Assembly (NCBI RefSeq): GCF_016595795.1 | Contig: NZ_JAENHN010000046.1 | Coordinates: 30,425-94,424 of the forward strand | Length of the DNA stretch: 64,000 nucleotides | Direction of reading: 5' to 3' | From: Clostridium yunnanense | GTDB taxonomy: Bacteria; Bacillota; Clostridia; Clostridiales; Clostridiaceae | Shown: piece after piece, positions 1 to 8,924 of the stretch | Layout: each line of letters starts with the position of its first letter | Numbering within the stretch: position 1 is the first letter of the stretch | Program-made: the position numbers and the translations under genes | Notes under the pieces: generated by a model | Told to the model about the DNA's origin: nothing | What the model saw: only the letters and a program-made list of their open reading frames with translations | Databases searched by the model: none

Positions 1-243
1 TTCCATCCAGGTTCTAGTGTTCTTTTTTGAATAACTCCACAATGAATTAGTTGTACGCGAAAAAGTTTTTTCACATACTTTACATTTGTATCTTTGAATT
101 CCATTATAAAAGCCATATTTAATATACCAATTTGACTCACAAATTGGACAAGTCTCTACAACTCTATTTTTATAAAAATCTCTTTTTAGAACATCATTAG
201 TATGCAGATCAAATTTTTTAAGTTTAACATCATGCTGTAGCAA
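1..243 (-). CDS. Transposase N-terminal fragment with zinc ribbon (runs off window)
   Basis: An open minus-strand frame of 81 codons runs to the window edge. It encodes a zinc ribbon, C-x2-C-x18-C-x2-C (CPIC then CKVC), followed at once by EKTFS, the arrangement seen at the N-terminus of IS1595/IS1-type transposases. The catalytic part lies outside the window. There is no ATG; TTG at 243 has AGGTG about six bases upstream, and an in-frame GTG at 252 is the alternative. Whether the element is intact cannot be judged, and no terminal repeat was recognised on the inner side. The family call rests on the zinc-ribbon pattern only. Confidence 0.55.
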   Translation of the reverse strand, partial: MLQHDVKLKKFDLHTNDVLKRDFYKNRVVETCPICESNWYIKYGFYNGIQRYKCKVCEKTFSRTTNSLWSYSKKNTRTWME

Positions 244-981
244 AAAGAACACCTCACTAAGAAAATTTAATAATTACTCTATCCTCTTAATGCTTGCCAC
301 ATGTTCATTTTTTTAATCATTACCAACATTTATTTAACAAATAACTCCATACTATAAAAATTCACTGAAGTACCATTCTGATATGATTCCTTTTATAGTA
401 GTCAGTTAATATAATAAAAATGCTAATATAAAGATGGAATATATCCATCTCTTCTTAATTGAGTTTTTTTTGCGCATCATCTTTTTCTGAACATAAGTTA
501 AGAAATTCTTGTTTCAGAATAGTCTTGTTAATAAAAATATTAAAGTAACGAGACTTTAGATGCTTAATTGATGAAATACATTTAATAGAACTTAAATTGA
601 ATAATTTTATTGATATTACACTGTACTAATATTACCTAAGCCCGCATTAATCCAATAAATTTTTAACTTTTTATAATTAAACCTATTTAAAATCTTATGA
701 TGAAAAAATCATAACTTTTTAAATAGAATCGATTTTTTAATATTAAAATTTAAGTTTTTTAAAAATAAAAAAATATAGCTTTTTAAATATGAAAATTTAT
801 AGCTATTAAAAAATTTATTCATAAAATCAGGGTTTCAATGTATTTTTTAGCTTTAAGTCATATATTTTAGATGAATATTTTTAAATTTCGAGGATTTCCC
901 AAAGCTTTAATTTAAAAAAGATTATCATGGTAATTCACAACTAATAATTAGATATAAATTTATTTTTAGAGGAGTTTAAAA
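244..981. other. AT-rich intergenic stretch with two small hairpins
   Basis: About 740 bases without a recognisable gene. Two stem-loops are visible: AGATGGA/TCCATCT at 432-450 and AGTCTTGTTA/TAACGAGACT at 521-555. From about 660 to 860 the sequence is almost entirely A/T with short runs of T and A. The last 20 bases hold the ribosome binding site of the next gene (AGAGGAG). No promoter was assigned with confidence. Confidence 0.5.
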
Positions 982-1428
982 ATGGCTAGAAAAAATAGAA
1001 AGACAAATGATATACAAGAATTTTGCATTGACGACTATATGGAGGAGAATGGATTGGTTGATGGAGAACCAAGTGGCGGCAATGTAGTAAAAGCTTTTAG
1101 CTTTGTATCATCGGATACAACAAATTGTCCAAAGGATGAGGAAATTATCATTAAGCAAACAATGTCAAAGTTATCTGAAAAGAAAAATATAAGCGCTTCA
1201 ACTGAAATTTTAGACAACAGAAGATTGAAAAAAGAAGTAAATGGTAGGACACCTTCAATAGATGGAGAAGGTTTTGATATTAATAGATCTTATAAGCTAA
1301 GAGAATCAACTGCCAGAATGCTTAATGAGATAAAAGCAGCTCATCCAGATGTAAATGTATATATGAATACAATAGTAGACACTGCCCTAAGGCATTACTA
1401 TGATTATGTTTTTAATAAAAATAATTAG
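982..1428 (+). CDS. Small basic protein with ribbon-helix-helix-like C-terminus
   Basis: 148 residues. The first 90 are low-complexity and charged with no recognised domain. The last 45 (from about RSYKLRESTARMLNEIK to the end) have the pattern of a ribbon-helix-helix DNA-binding domain: a short strand, a helix, an HPDVNVY turn and a second helix ending in HYYDYV. Such proteins occur in clostridia as chromosomal or plasmid-derived DNA-binding proteins; the target is unknown. Start ATG follows AGAGGAG by seven bases. YvrJ follows 54 bases downstream and may be co-transcribed. The RHH assignment is an inference from pattern and would need a profile search. Confidence 0.6.
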   Translation: MARKNRKTNDIQEFCIDDYMEENGLVDGEPSGGNVVKAFSFVSSDTTNCPKDEEIIIKQTMSKLSEKKNISASTEILDNRRLKKEVNGRTPSIDGEGFDINRSYKLRESTARMLNEIKAAHPDVNVYMNTIVDTALRHYYDYVFNKNN

Positions 1429-1482
1429 CCTCAATGGATTTTACCTTTCGAAAGCATATATGTTATGTAGGAGGTGATACCA

Positions 1483-1671
1483 ATGGAAATAAATGATTTA
1501 GTGAACCTTATAGCGAATGTAGGATTTCCTGTAGCAACTAGTGCTTATTTACTCATAAGACTAGAAAAACAGATTATTGGACTTACAACATCAATAAACA
1601 AACTTAATATCATAATTTCTACTAAGCTAGGCGTTGTTATAGATACCAGCGATGATAATAAGGTTGCATAA
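1483..1671 (+). CDS. YvrJ family small membrane protein
   Basis: 62 residues starting at ATG 1483, which has GGAGGTGATACC directly upstream; an in-frame GTG at 1474 lies inside that ribosome binding site and is rejected. The sequence has the YvrJ pattern: a short acidic start, one hydrophobic helix (about residues 6-24, ANVGFPVATSAYLLIRLE) and an amphipathic helix with Leu/Ile spacing (LTTSINKL). The function of YvrJ is unknown. In Firmicutes it is often found beside DUF1659 and DUF2922 genes; here those two lie about 9.4 kb away at 11.1-11.7 kb. A terminator follows seven bases after the stop. Confidence 0.75.
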   Translation: MEINDLVNLIANVGFPVATSAYLLIRLEKQIIGLTTSINKLNIIISTKLGVVIDTSDDNKVA

Positions 1672-1678
1672 TTTGAAA

Positions 1679-1708
1679 AACAGCTTGAACATTTGTCCAA
1701 GCTGTTTT
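1679..1708. terminator. Bidirectional terminator between yvrJ-like gene and acetyltransferase gene
   Basis: Stem AACAGCTTG/CAAGCTGTT with T runs on both strands, lying between convergent genes. The same stem recurs at 6117, 11714 and 15036. Confidence 0.8.
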
Positions 1709-1723
1709 CTTATAAACAAAACA

Positions 1724-2338
1724 TTATCCTTTATAATCCTCAACATCAAATTCATGATTTTTGTAATAATACTTACGATCTTCTTCAGTAATTTCACGAA
1801 TAACCCTGCATGGATTTCCCACCGCTATTACGTTGTCCGGAATGTCTTTAGTTACAACGCTTCCAGCACCTATAACAACATTATCCCCAATATGTACCCC
1901 TGGATTTACAACAACATTTCCTCCAAGCCAAACATTGTTGCCGATGGTTATACTAATGCCGTATTCATATCCTGTGTTTCGTGATTCAGGATGTATAGGA
2001 TGACCTGCGGTATATATAGCTACGTTTGGGGCAAATTGTACGTTATCGCCTATGATTACTTTTCCCACATCTAAAATAGTGCAATTATAGTTTGCGAAGA
2101 AGTTTTCTCCTACCTCTATGTTTTTACCATAATCACATTGAAATGGTGCTTCTACGTTTATATTTTTACCGGTTTTACCTAAGATAGCTCTTATTAATTC
2201 ATCACTTTTTTGTTTTTCTTCTGGCCTGCAATGATTAAATTCATATACCTTTTTTTTATTTTCCATTCTCTCTTCTGGTAATTCATCTAGCCACGCCTTA
2301 TATGGAAGACCTGCCAGCATTCTTTCTTTTTGATTCAT
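1724..2338 (-). CDS. maa: Sugar O-acetyltransferase (maltose/galactoside acetyltransferase family)
   Basis: 204 residues, the usual length of maltose O-acetyltransferase/galactoside acetyltransferase. The N-terminal Maa/NodL helical cap (about 4-55, starting KERMLAGLPYKAW) is followed by left-handed beta-helix hexapeptide repeats from about 70 to 185. The catalytic His is His113 in TAGHPIHP, and the acetyl-CoA end has GAGSVVTKDIP. It should transfer acetyl from acetyl-CoA to the 6-hydroxyl of a sugar, in the cytoplasm; the true substrate is not visible. Convergent with the yvrJ-like gene and separated from it by a shared terminator. Monocistronic by its position. Confidence 0.88.
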   Translation of the reverse strand: MNQKERMLAGLPYKAWLDELPEERMENKKKVYEFNHCRPEEKQKSDELIRAILGKTGKNINVEAPFQCDYGKNIEVGENFFANYNCTILDVGKVIIGDNVQFAPNVAIYTAGHPIHPESRNTGYEYGISITIGNNVWLGGNVVVNPGVHIGDNVVIGAGSVVTKDIPDNVIAVGNPCRVIREITEEDRKYYYKNHEFDVEDYKG

Positions 2339-2449
2339 GTTTATCCCTGCCTCTCATCTATGTTAATCTAAAAATATACTTATTTTATCCTACTACATAT
2401 AAACTATTGGTATACAGATAGTTCATTTTCATTTAAATTTTCTTATATC

Positions 2450-3235
2450 TTATAATTCATGAAAAATCGGTTTCATCTTTTCAAAGGTACAGAACTTAGT
2501 AAATCCAATGTTCTTCAATTCATCCTTTATGTAGTCAATTTTATGACCTACATGATTTTCTTCATGAGTATCTGAACCTATGGTAATAATATTTCCACCT
2601 AACTCTTTATATAAACTCAAAATATCTCGTGAAGGAGTTAAATCCTTTAGTCCATATCTAAAACTTGAGGTGTTTACTTCTATTCCCTTACCTTTTTCAA
2701 TAGCAAGCTTAAGAATTTCAGTAATAATATCCTCTACCTTTTCAAAAGGATACTCTCCTTCCTTATCATATCTTTTTATCATATCTAAATGACCTAAAAT
2801 ACTATAGTTGTCGTAATTCTTCATCATCTTTAATATCTCTTCATAATACTTTTTGTTATACTCCTGCTGAGTTTTTCCTTTTTGAAAGTCATATGTCCAA
2901 AACTCTTGATCATCTATCTGATGACAAGAAAGTATTACAAAATCAAAGTCATATTTTTCGAAATCCTTTTGAAAAATATCAATAGTATGAAGCTGCATAC
3001 CAAATTCAATTCCAAGCTTTATAGCTATCTGATCCTTGTATTTTTCCTGGCATCTTTTTAGTTCCTCTACATATTTTTCATAGTCACAATTTAAATCAGT
3101 CTTCACACCATGATCCACATGCTCCGTAAAACATATTTCATTAAGTCCTATAGCTATGGCTTTCTTTACAGCCTCCTCCATTTCATAATCAGAATCATCA
3201 CTGAAACTAGTGTGCATATGATAATCAGCTAACAT
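2450..3235 (-). CDS. PHP-domain phosphatase, HisJ/histidinol-phosphatase family
   Basis: 261 residues. PHP metal-binding motifs are present: DYHMHTSFSDDS at residues 4-15, TEHVDHG near 37, a central His in SCHQID near 104, GHLD near 148 and SDTHEE near 222. This is the trinuclear-metal phosphoesterase fold of HisJ-type histidinol phosphatase. No other histidine-biosynthesis gene lies nearby, so the substrate may be another phosphomonoester. GGAGGAACA precedes the ATG. The GNAT gene upstream ends 18 bases before this start, so the two probably share a transcript. Confidence 0.82.
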   Translation of the reverse strand: MLADYHMHTSFSDDSDYEMEEAVKKAIAIGLNEICFTEHVDHGVKTDLNCDYEKYVEELKRCQEKYKDQIAIKLGIEFGMQLHTIDIFQKDFEKYDFDFVILSCHQIDDQEFWTYDFQKGKTQQEYNKKYYEEILKMMKNYDNYSILGHLDMIKRYDKEGEYPFEKVEDIITEILKLAIEKGKGIEVNTSSFRYGLKDLTPSRDILSLYKELGGNIITIGSDTHEENHVGHKIDYIKDELKNIGFTKFCTFEKMKPIFHEL

Positions 3236-3253
3236 TCATTGTTCCTCCTTCAT

Positions 3254-3829
3254 CTATAAGTAATATGCTAAAGCTACTGCATTGTTATCGTATTCATAAA
3301 TCTCTTTGAAGCCATATTTTATATAAAAGCTATATCCAATAGAATTCCTTGAATATGCGTAAAGCATCATTGTTTCAAAACCTTCACTTATAAGCTGCCT
3401 TGCTAGTGCATCCAACAACTTATGTCCACACCCTAGTCTCTGATACTCAGGCAATATATCAATATGAAAATGTGCTGGGTGATAATCTGCTACCTTATCT
3501 AAATCCAATAAAAATTCATCAAAAAACTTGATATCCTCTGGTGATAACTCTCTTAATCTTGGGTAATATACATCCCGCATCGCCTGTTTATAACTAACAT
3601 AATCTGTATTGCAAATCACATATCCAAAGGGTTTATCCTCTTTGTCCACTGCAACCCAAATATGCTCTGGCTCCTGTTCTGTAAAATAATCGTTGAACAT
3701 GACGCATACACCCTCAAGCTTATTTTCATCCTGCTTATAATTCTCCCAGGCAGTTTCCTTGCAAATATGCCTTAGATAAGGTTTATCAGACTCCCTATAT
3801 TTTCTTATATTTATAATATTATTTTCCAT
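3254..3829 (-). CDS. GNAT family N-acetyltransferase
   Basis: 191 residues. The acetyl-CoA binding signature appears late: HIDILPEYQRLGCGHKLLDALARQL at about residues 122-146 carries the Q/RxxGxG/A loop, followed by a typical beta-bulge strand and the SFYIKYGF motif near 170. The first 110 residues are poorly conserved, as usual. Substrate unknown. GAGGTATGATATA precedes the ATG. First gene of a two-gene unit with the PHP phosphatase, and divergent from the AraC regulator at 4014, which may control it. Confidence 0.82.
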   Translation of the reverse strand: MENNIINIRKYRESDKPYLRHICKETAWENYKQDENKLEGVCVMFNDYFTEQEPEHIWVAVDKEDKPFGYVICNTDYVSYKQAMRDVYYPRLRELSPEDIKFFDEFLLDLDKVADYHPAHFHIDILPEYQRLGCGHKLLDALARQLISEGFETMMLYAYSRNSIGYSFYIKYGFKEIYEYDNNAVALAYYL

Positions 3830-4013
3830 TATATCATACCTCCTAGCGAGAGTTATAAAGAGCTCAAATATTGAAACTTATTTTATATTTGCCTTTTTGT
3901 GTTGTCCATAATATAATAATATTCCATTATATCTTATAATAATATAAAAATAGACGATATTTATATAACAATCGTATATTATAGATAAACATATAACTTT
4001 TGGAGGTTAGACA

Positions 4014-4904
4014 ATGATAGAAATGAATTTGTTAAGTGATAACTCTGAGGTTGTTTCATATAATTTTTCAGATTTCCCTGTTCGTGCAAAGCATGCCCTA
4101 CTGTCTGATTATCCTTCTATGGCTGCAGCAAACCATTGGCATGAAGACTGGGAGTTTACTTTAGTTTTAGAAGGCAAGATGTGTTATTCAGTAAATGGTA
4201 AAACCTATGAGTTACAAGAAGGTCAGGCTATCTTCGTGAACTCGGAAAATATGCATTATGGATTTTCCTCTGACGGCTCTGATTGTAGCTTTATATATAT
4301 CCTACTTCATCCGCACCTACTCTCAACTATTGAAAGGATCAAAGACAATTATATCCTCCCAATATGCAAGGATGCTTCCCATCCCTTTATTATTTTGGCA
4401 AAAGAAATACCTTGGCAAAATAAAATAATTGAACTGTTAAAGAACATCTACGATTTGTGTAACGAGGAGCAATATGGCTTTGAATTGCAGCTCATGAGTT
4501 TGTTCTACTCTTTGTGTTATAGTCTTCATCATAATATGAAAAATAACATTTCCACCTACGAAAGTATTGAGAATAAAAAATTAGAAGCTATGCATAGCAT
4601 GATAGGCTATATACAGAAAAATTATCATAAAAAGATAACCTTAAATCAGATTGCTACAGCCGGAAATGTATGTCGTAGCAGCTGCTGTGATATTTTTCAG
4701 CTTATTTTACAAAAGACTCCAATCTCCTACTTGACTGAATATAGACTTGAAAAAAGCATTGAACTTTTGAAAGATCCTTCCCTTTCAATTACAGAAATAG
4801 CTCTTCAATGCGGTTTTAATGGTTCTAGCTACTTTACAGAGATCTTTCACAAGAAGATTGGATACACTCCAGTTCAGTATAGGAAAAGGAAGCTTATGAT
4901 ATAA
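4014..4904 (+). CDS. AraC family transcriptional regulator with cupin sensor domain
   Basis: 296 residues. An N-terminal AraC-type cupin (about 25-110, with NHWHEDWEFTLVLEG and the second cupin box QAIFVNSENMHYG) is followed by a linker and a C-terminal double helix-turn-helix at about 192-292, including ITLNQIATAGNVCRSSC, the second helix ITEIALQCGFNGSSYF and the family end motif FHKKIGYTPVQYRK. It probably senses a small ligand, often a sugar, and activates a neighbouring promoter. GGAGG is seven bases before the ATG. Divergent from the GNAT-PHP unit across 184 bases; target not shown by the sequence. Confidence 0.9.
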   Translation: MIEMNLLSDNSEVVSYNFSDFPVRAKHALLSDYPSMAAANHWHEDWEFTLVLEGKMCYSVNGKTYELQEGQAIFVNSENMHYGFSSDGSDCSFIYILLHPHLLSTIERIKDNYILPICKDASHPFIILAKEIPWQNKIIELLKNIYDLCNEEQYGFELQLMSLFYSLCYSLHHNMKNNISTYESIENKKLEAMHSMIGYIQKNYHKKITLNQIATAGNVCRSSCCDIFQLILQKTPISYLTEYRLEKSIELLKDPSLSITEIALQCGFNGSSYFTEIFHKKIGYTPVQYRKRKLMI

Positions 4905-5026
4905 ACAAACTATTCTTATAATTTTATAGAATAATGTGATATAACACCTAGCCCTTATGGAATATAATTATGTTAATATAAAAACTTCTCGTGCTCTTAT
5001 ATCTTTTTCGGTTTTATAGGATATTA

Positions 5027-5127
5027 TAGATAACCTACTTCATATTAGAATTTATATTTTCAAATTCTCCTCTCAGAACCCAAAGGAGTTTTGAAAATAG
5101 ATTTCGGATTGAAGTAGTTCATCTTTA
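5027..5127. repeat. 101-bp palindromic intergenic repeat, copy 1
   Basis: A 101-base imperfect palindrome, beginning TAGATAACCTACTTCATATT and ending GAAGTAGTTCATCTTTA, with arms TTTTCAAATTCTCCT and AGGAGTTTTGAAAA around a short loop. It matches the element at 32146-32246 at about 90% of positions and more weakly that at 31113-31216. It lies between the AraC and HAD genes. As RNA it would fold into one long hairpin. It could be a MITE-like or REP-like element. Confidence 0.75.
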
Positions 5128-5191
5128 TATAAAATCACATGAATTAAAAAATAAATAAGTAAATCAATAAATCAACATGGAGGGTAACTAT

Positions 5192-6004
5192 ATGAAAGAA
5201 ATAAAAGCAATAATGGCTGATGTAGATGGAACTCTTTTATGCAATGAAGGATATGTCACTGAAAGAACAGTAAATGCAATTAAAAAAATCAAGGAAAAAG
5301 GAATTCTTTTTGGACTTTCAACTGGTAGAGATGCTGTGTCTTGCCAGAATCTATTAAAGGAATGGAACATTGAAGGTTTAGTAGATTGCATTGTAGGAAT
5401 GGGTGGAAGTGAAATTGATGATATTTCCCTTGGCGTTCAAAAGTCTAGCTATCCACTTGATGGAGAATTAATCTGGGAGATTATTAGACATTATGAAGAT
5501 ATGGACTTAAATTTTTGTATCCCTAAGGATGGAATTTTGATAGGATACAAGGATGATGAATACATAAAACTACTTTCTAAATTAGACAAACTTCCTTATG
5601 AGATTGTAGATTTTAATGAATTATTAAAAACCCCACAGGGAAAAGTTATGATTATCTGTAATCCAGACTATATGGACAAGGTTATAGAACGCAGTAAGAC
5701 CTTTAGTAGTCCTAACTATAAAAGCTCAAGTTTAAAAACAGCAAGTATTCTATATGAATATATGGATCCAAGAGTTTCAAAGACAAATGGTCTTAAGAAA
5801 GTAATGACTATGCATGGCTTAACCCTAGACAATTTGCTTGTTTTCGGTGATGCAGATAACGACGCTGACATGATCGAAAATGCTAGAATTGGCGTAGTTA
5901 TGGCAAATGGAAGCGAAAGATCTAAATCCGTTGCTGATTTTGTAACAGCTGATAATGATAATGATGGTATAGCTGTATTTTTAGAAGAAAAGAACTTTAT
6001 ATAA
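5192..6004 (+). CDS. HAD superfamily phosphatase, Cof/YidA type
   Basis: 270 residues, standard for the Cof-type subfamily. Motif I is DVDGTLL (nucleophile Asp10, acid Asp12), motif II STGRD near 46, and motif IV FGDADNDADM near 225, with a type IIB cap between. These enzymes remove phosphate from sugar phosphates, FMN precursors or PLP; the substrate is not readable. ATG 5192 is chosen because GGAGGGTAACT lies just upstream; an in-frame ATG at 5177 overlaps that ribosome binding site. The 101-bp repeat lies about 65 bases upstream. Confidence 0.9.
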   Translation: MKEIKAIMADVDGTLLCNEGYVTERTVNAIKKIKEKGILFGLSTGRDAVSCQNLLKEWNIEGLVDCIVGMGGSEIDDISLGVQKSSYPLDGELIWEIIRHYEDMDLNFCIPKDGILIGYKDDEYIKLLSKLDKLPYEIVDFNELLKTPQGKVMIICNPDYMDKVIERSKTFSSPNYKSSSLKTASILYEYMDPRVSKTNGLKKVMTMHGLTLDNLLVFGDADNDADMIENARIGVVMANGSERSKSVADFVTADNDNDGIAVFLEEKNFI

Positions 6005-6116
6005 ATATTTTTCATCTAAGGCTTATAGTATGAACACTAATTATGTACCATGGATCAGTTATATAGATAATCAAATTTTATGTAATAAAACTAAGAGATA
6101 CTTCTATTAACTTTTA

Positions 6117-6148
6117 AAACAGCTTGACTATCTATCCAAGCTGTTTTT
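6117..6148. terminator. Bidirectional terminator
   Basis: Stem AAACAGCTTG/CAAGCTGTTT with T tract CTGTTTTT, between the HAD gene and the convergent Rpn-type pseudogene. Same stem as at 1679, 11714 and 15036. Confidence 0.78.
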
Positions 6149-6183
6149 CCATATTTGCTACTTTAACTTTAAAAAGCAGCGTC

Positions 6184-6720
6184 CTATAGATATTTCTTCA
6201 AATCCTCTAAGGATTCCAAATCAAATATTTCAGTAACAATAATATCTAAAGTTGCCATAGGAAGTTTTTTTATCTTTTCTTCATATCCAGTTGGAATCTT
6301 TTTAAACTTCTTTACTAATAGCTTTATAAGGATTTCAGTTTTTTCTACTTCCTTACCTTCTCTTATTCCTACCTCTATGCCTTCTTTTAGACCATCTTCC
6401 CTAATCATTTTTCCTATTTCAGTCATACTAAAAACCTCCGATCAAAACATGGTCAGGATATCTTCACTTGTGAGCTTTTCTTTATTACTAATTTTGCTTC
6501 TCAATATTTGAAGCTTTTCATCACCATCTATATTCCTCATATAAAAAGCTTCAATGTCATACTTTAGCTTCCTGCATTAATATGTACCTCAGCATCATCT
6601 ATATCCGCCGAATAAATAACTACAGTCCTTATTTTACGCTTATCCTTATAAAACAAAGAAGCATCATAATATAAAAATCTTTTAATATCTTCCTTTTAGT
6701 TCTTTATTTATAAAAAATCC
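6184..6720 (-). pseudogene. Decayed Rpn-family recombination-promoting nuclease/putative transposase
   Basis: Three pieces of one protein lie in sequence on the minus strand. The upstream piece (about 6560-6720) reads KRKIRTVVIYSADIDDAEVH; the middle piece (about 6435-6570, shifted frame) reads YDIEAFYMRNIDGDEKLQIL and ends DILTMF-stop; the last piece (6184-6426) is 80 residues, MTEIGKMIREDGLKEGIE with the family's EGxxxG repeats, ending SLEDLKKYL. In intact Rpn-type PD-(D/E)xK proteins these are continuous with about 50 more residues between the second and third. So there is at least one frameshift, one stop and one internal deletion, and the nuclease N-terminus is gone. The 80-residue end has AGGTTTTTAGT upstream but is very unlikely to function alone. 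Confidence 0.75.
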
Positions 6721-6777
6721 GGATTAAGATACAGTAAAATTCCTTCTGAAATAATTCTATATTGTGGTTTTTTGACT

Positions 6778-7437
6778 TTATCTTCGCTCTACAATATCAC
6801 CATTATTTTTCAGAATACTCTTTCCTGGAATATAACCTCTTACAGAACTTAATGGATAAACAATACTATCTTTTCCTATTACTGTCCCTGGGTTTAAAAC
6901 CGAATTACATCCTACTTCCGATAAATCGCCTACAATTGCACCAAATTTTCTTAAACCAGTTTCTATAATATCTGAACCATATTTAACTTTTACTAATGTT
7001 CCATCGGACTTTAAATTGGAGGTTATTGCCCCTGCCCCCAAATGGGATTTATACCCTAATATTGAATCACCAATATAATTGTAATGTGGAACCTGCGCTT
7101 TATTAAAGAGGATTGAGTTTTTAATTTCAGTTGAGTTTCCAACTACAACATTATTACCAATAATAACATTTTCTCTAATATAAGCGGAATGCCTGATTTC
7201 GCAATTATACCCGATAATCGCTGGACCTTTTATAAGCACACTTTTTTCGATAGTAGTGCCTTTGCCAACCCATACAAATTCCTCTATTCTTTCAAAATCG
7301 CTAGGCAGATTTTTTGCGTATTCAAAAATGAAAGTCTTAATTTTTGTAAGAGCTTCCCAAGGGTACTTAACCCCTTCAAATATGGCTTTTGCATCTAATT
7401 CTTCAATGTTTAATAGATCGTTTACAGAAATCTTCAC
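6778..7437 (-). CDS. Left-handed beta-helix acyltransferase-like protein (GlmU C-terminal-like)
   Basis: 219 residues. Hexapeptide repeats (IIGNNV, VVGNST, VIGKDS) run from about 60 to 205, with an N-terminal helical segment. The pattern (TTIEKSVLIKGPAIIGYN, RHSAYIRENVIIG, SHLGAGAITSNLK) is that of the C-terminal half of GlmU-type UDP-GlcNAc pyrophosphorylases, but the N-terminal uridylyltransferase domain with its GxGTRM motif is absent. It may be an acetyltransferase or a regulator; the annotation as a pyrophosphorylase that relatives often carry is not supported. Start is GTG preceded by GAGGAGGATTACT. No operon partner: the region downstream is the Rpn pseudogene. Confidence 0.72.
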   Translation of the reverse strand: MKISVNDLLNIEELDAKAIFEGVKYPWEALTKIKTFIFEYAKNLPSDFERIEEFVWVGKGTTIEKSVLIKGPAIIGYNCEIRHSAYIRENVIIGNNVVVGNSTEIKNSILFNKAQVPHYNYIGDSILGYKSHLGAGAITSNLKSDGTLVKVKYGSDIIETGLRKFGAIVGDLSEVGCNSVLNPGTVIGKDSIVYPLSSVRGYIPGKSILKNNGDIVERR

Positions 7438-7691
7438 AGTAATCCTCCTCTAATTTATTTCGTCATATGCTACAAGTACTCATTAATATCTTATTTGATT
7501 ATACACAAATAATGGAAAATATTAAACAACTCAATCCATTTGAACCAGTACTAAAATATAGAGAACCAATATATGTACAGTATGTGTAATATTTTGTAAA
7601 TTATGCTATAATAAGTGTTATCGCCATTTATAATTTAATGAACAATAGTGAGAAAGTGTGAATTATAAATTGGATTTTAGGGGGAACAATC

Positions 7692-8282
7692 ATGATAAGT
7701 TGGTTTAAAAGTCTGCCAGAAAAAGATATTGATTATTCAGAATGGTCACCATTTATAAAAAGTACTTGGATAAGAAGGAACTTTATGAAATTTGTATATT
7801 TATTGATGGGTATACTATTTATATCACCAGACTTTTTAAAATATAATAACTTCAAAAATCAGATTAGTAATACAATCTTTACTTTCATAAACAATTCAAA
7901 TTTAGCTTATATTGCCTCGGCACTCTGTAATATATTAATCATATTAACAATATATTTTCTACATGAATTTCTTCATATTGTTGTCATATATAAAAAATGC
8001 GATCTTAGTATTACATATAATGGTGGGGTATTTCTTTGGATTACGCCTAACGCTATAATGCCTAAAAGACAATTCTGGTTATATATGACCTTACCCATTA
8101 TCGGATTATCTATAGCACCATCTATTATTTCTGCATTTATGAATGGATACTTAAAGTCTTTATTGCTATATATTTGTTGGGTTAATTTAGTAATAGCTTC
8201 TGCTGATATAATTAATTCTATTTTAATATTAATGAAACCTAACAATACATTGTTTTATAGAGGATACTACAGACACGAATAG
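7692..8282 (+). CDS. DUF3267 family putative membrane zinc metalloprotease
   Basis: 196 residues with about four membrane segments. A HEFLH motif (an HExxH zinc site) lies inside the second hydrophobic segment near residue 95, in the context LHEFLHIVVIYKKC, as in DUF3267 putative zincins, which resemble site-2 proteases in layout. A second feature, NAIMPKRQFW, follows, as in the family. Substrate unknown. GGGGGAACAATC precedes the ATG. Its terminator ends its transcript before the BlaI-like operon; whether it is a substrate or partner of the M56 protease next door is speculation. Confidence 0.75.
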   Translation: MISWFKSLPEKDIDYSEWSPFIKSTWIRRNFMKFVYLLMGILFISPDFLKYNNFKNQISNTIFTFINNSNLAYIASALCNILIILTIYFLHEFLHIVVIYKKCDLSITYNGGVFLWITPNAIMPKRQFWLYMTLPIIGLSIAPSIISAFMNGYLKSLLLYICWVNLVIASADIINSILILMKPNNTLFYRGYYRHE

Positions 8283-8310
8283 ATAAATCTCATTGGCATT
8301 TTTCTTTTAA

Positions 8311-8360
8311 GGCGAATAAAAAACTCAGCAATGACTGTTGTTTTTTTTATTCGCCTTTTT
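8311..8360 (+). terminator. Terminator after DUF3267 gene
   Basis: Stem GGCGAATAAAAAA/TTTTTTATTCGCC (13 bp) followed by CTTTTTTAT, starting 28 bases after the stop codon. Confidence 0.85.
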
Positions 8361-8475
8361 TATATCTAAAAATAAACACTATATTTAAAAACATCAAATT
8401 TAATCAGGATAGCAAAAATCCTGTATTGAAAAATTTCTTGTAAAAAATTTACAAATTTATATTGAACTTTCCTGA

Positions 8476-8514
8476 TTACAAGTGTAAACTGAAATTAGAA
8501 ATTACAATTGTAAT
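8476..8514. promoter_or_regulatory. Two BlaI/MecI-type operator boxes
   Basis: Two copies of the TACA-N2-TGTA dyad used by BlaI/MecI/CopY repressors: TTACAAGTGTAA at 8476-8487 and ATTACAATTGTAAT at 8501-8514, the second a perfect palindrome. They are 25 bases apart centre to centre and end 21 bases before the chosen start of the BlaI-like gene, so they fit autorepression of the two-gene operon. Confidence 0.85.
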
Positions 8515-8535
8515 CGAAATAAAGGAGAAATGATG

Positions 8536-8919
8536 ATGCCTGAAATTCCTAAAATATCAAATGCTGAATGGGAAGTTATGAAAATAATATGGAACCAGCC
8601 TCAAATTACATCAACTAATATTATAGAGGAACTAAAGAATAAAACTGATTGGAAACCATCTACTGTTAAAAGTCTAATAAGTAGATTATTAAATAAAAAT
8701 GCAATTGGTTTTAATAAATTAGGTAGCGAATATTTATATTTTGCTTTGATATCAGAAGATGAATGTATAAAATCAGAAAGCCAATCTTTTATCAATAAGG
8801 TATTCAATGGTTCTATTAAATCTATGCTCTTAAACTTCGTTGAATCAAAAGAGATATCTGAAACGGATATAGAGGAATTAAAAAACATACTAAACCAATC
8901 AAGTGAAAAGAAAGGTTAA
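8536..8919 (+). CDS. BlaI/MecI/CopY family transcriptional repressor
   Basis: 127 residues. A winged helix fills residues 5-75 (ISNAEWEVMKIIW is the family hallmark; WKPSTVKSLISRLLNK is the recognition helix) and the C-terminal half is the helical dimerisation arm. These repressors are inactivated by cleavage triggered by a BlaR1-type membrane protease, encoded immediately downstream here. ATG 8536 is taken because AAAGGAG then sits eight bases upstream; ATGs at 8530 and 8533 are also possible. The stop codon overlaps the first ATG of the next gene (TAATG). Two operator boxes lie upstream. Confidence 0.9.
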   Translation: MPEIPKISNAEWEVMKIIWNQPQITSTNIIEELKNKTDWKPSTVKSLISRLLNKNAIGFNKLGSEYLYFALISEDECIKSESQSFINKVFNGSIKSMLLNFVESKEISETDIEELKNILNQSSEKKG

Positions 8920-8924
8920 TGCGT

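Noticed and set aside
244-981. Search for terminal inverted repeats of the left-edge transposase element
   Set aside because: The two hairpins found there are ordinary stem-loops and no matching end is in the window.
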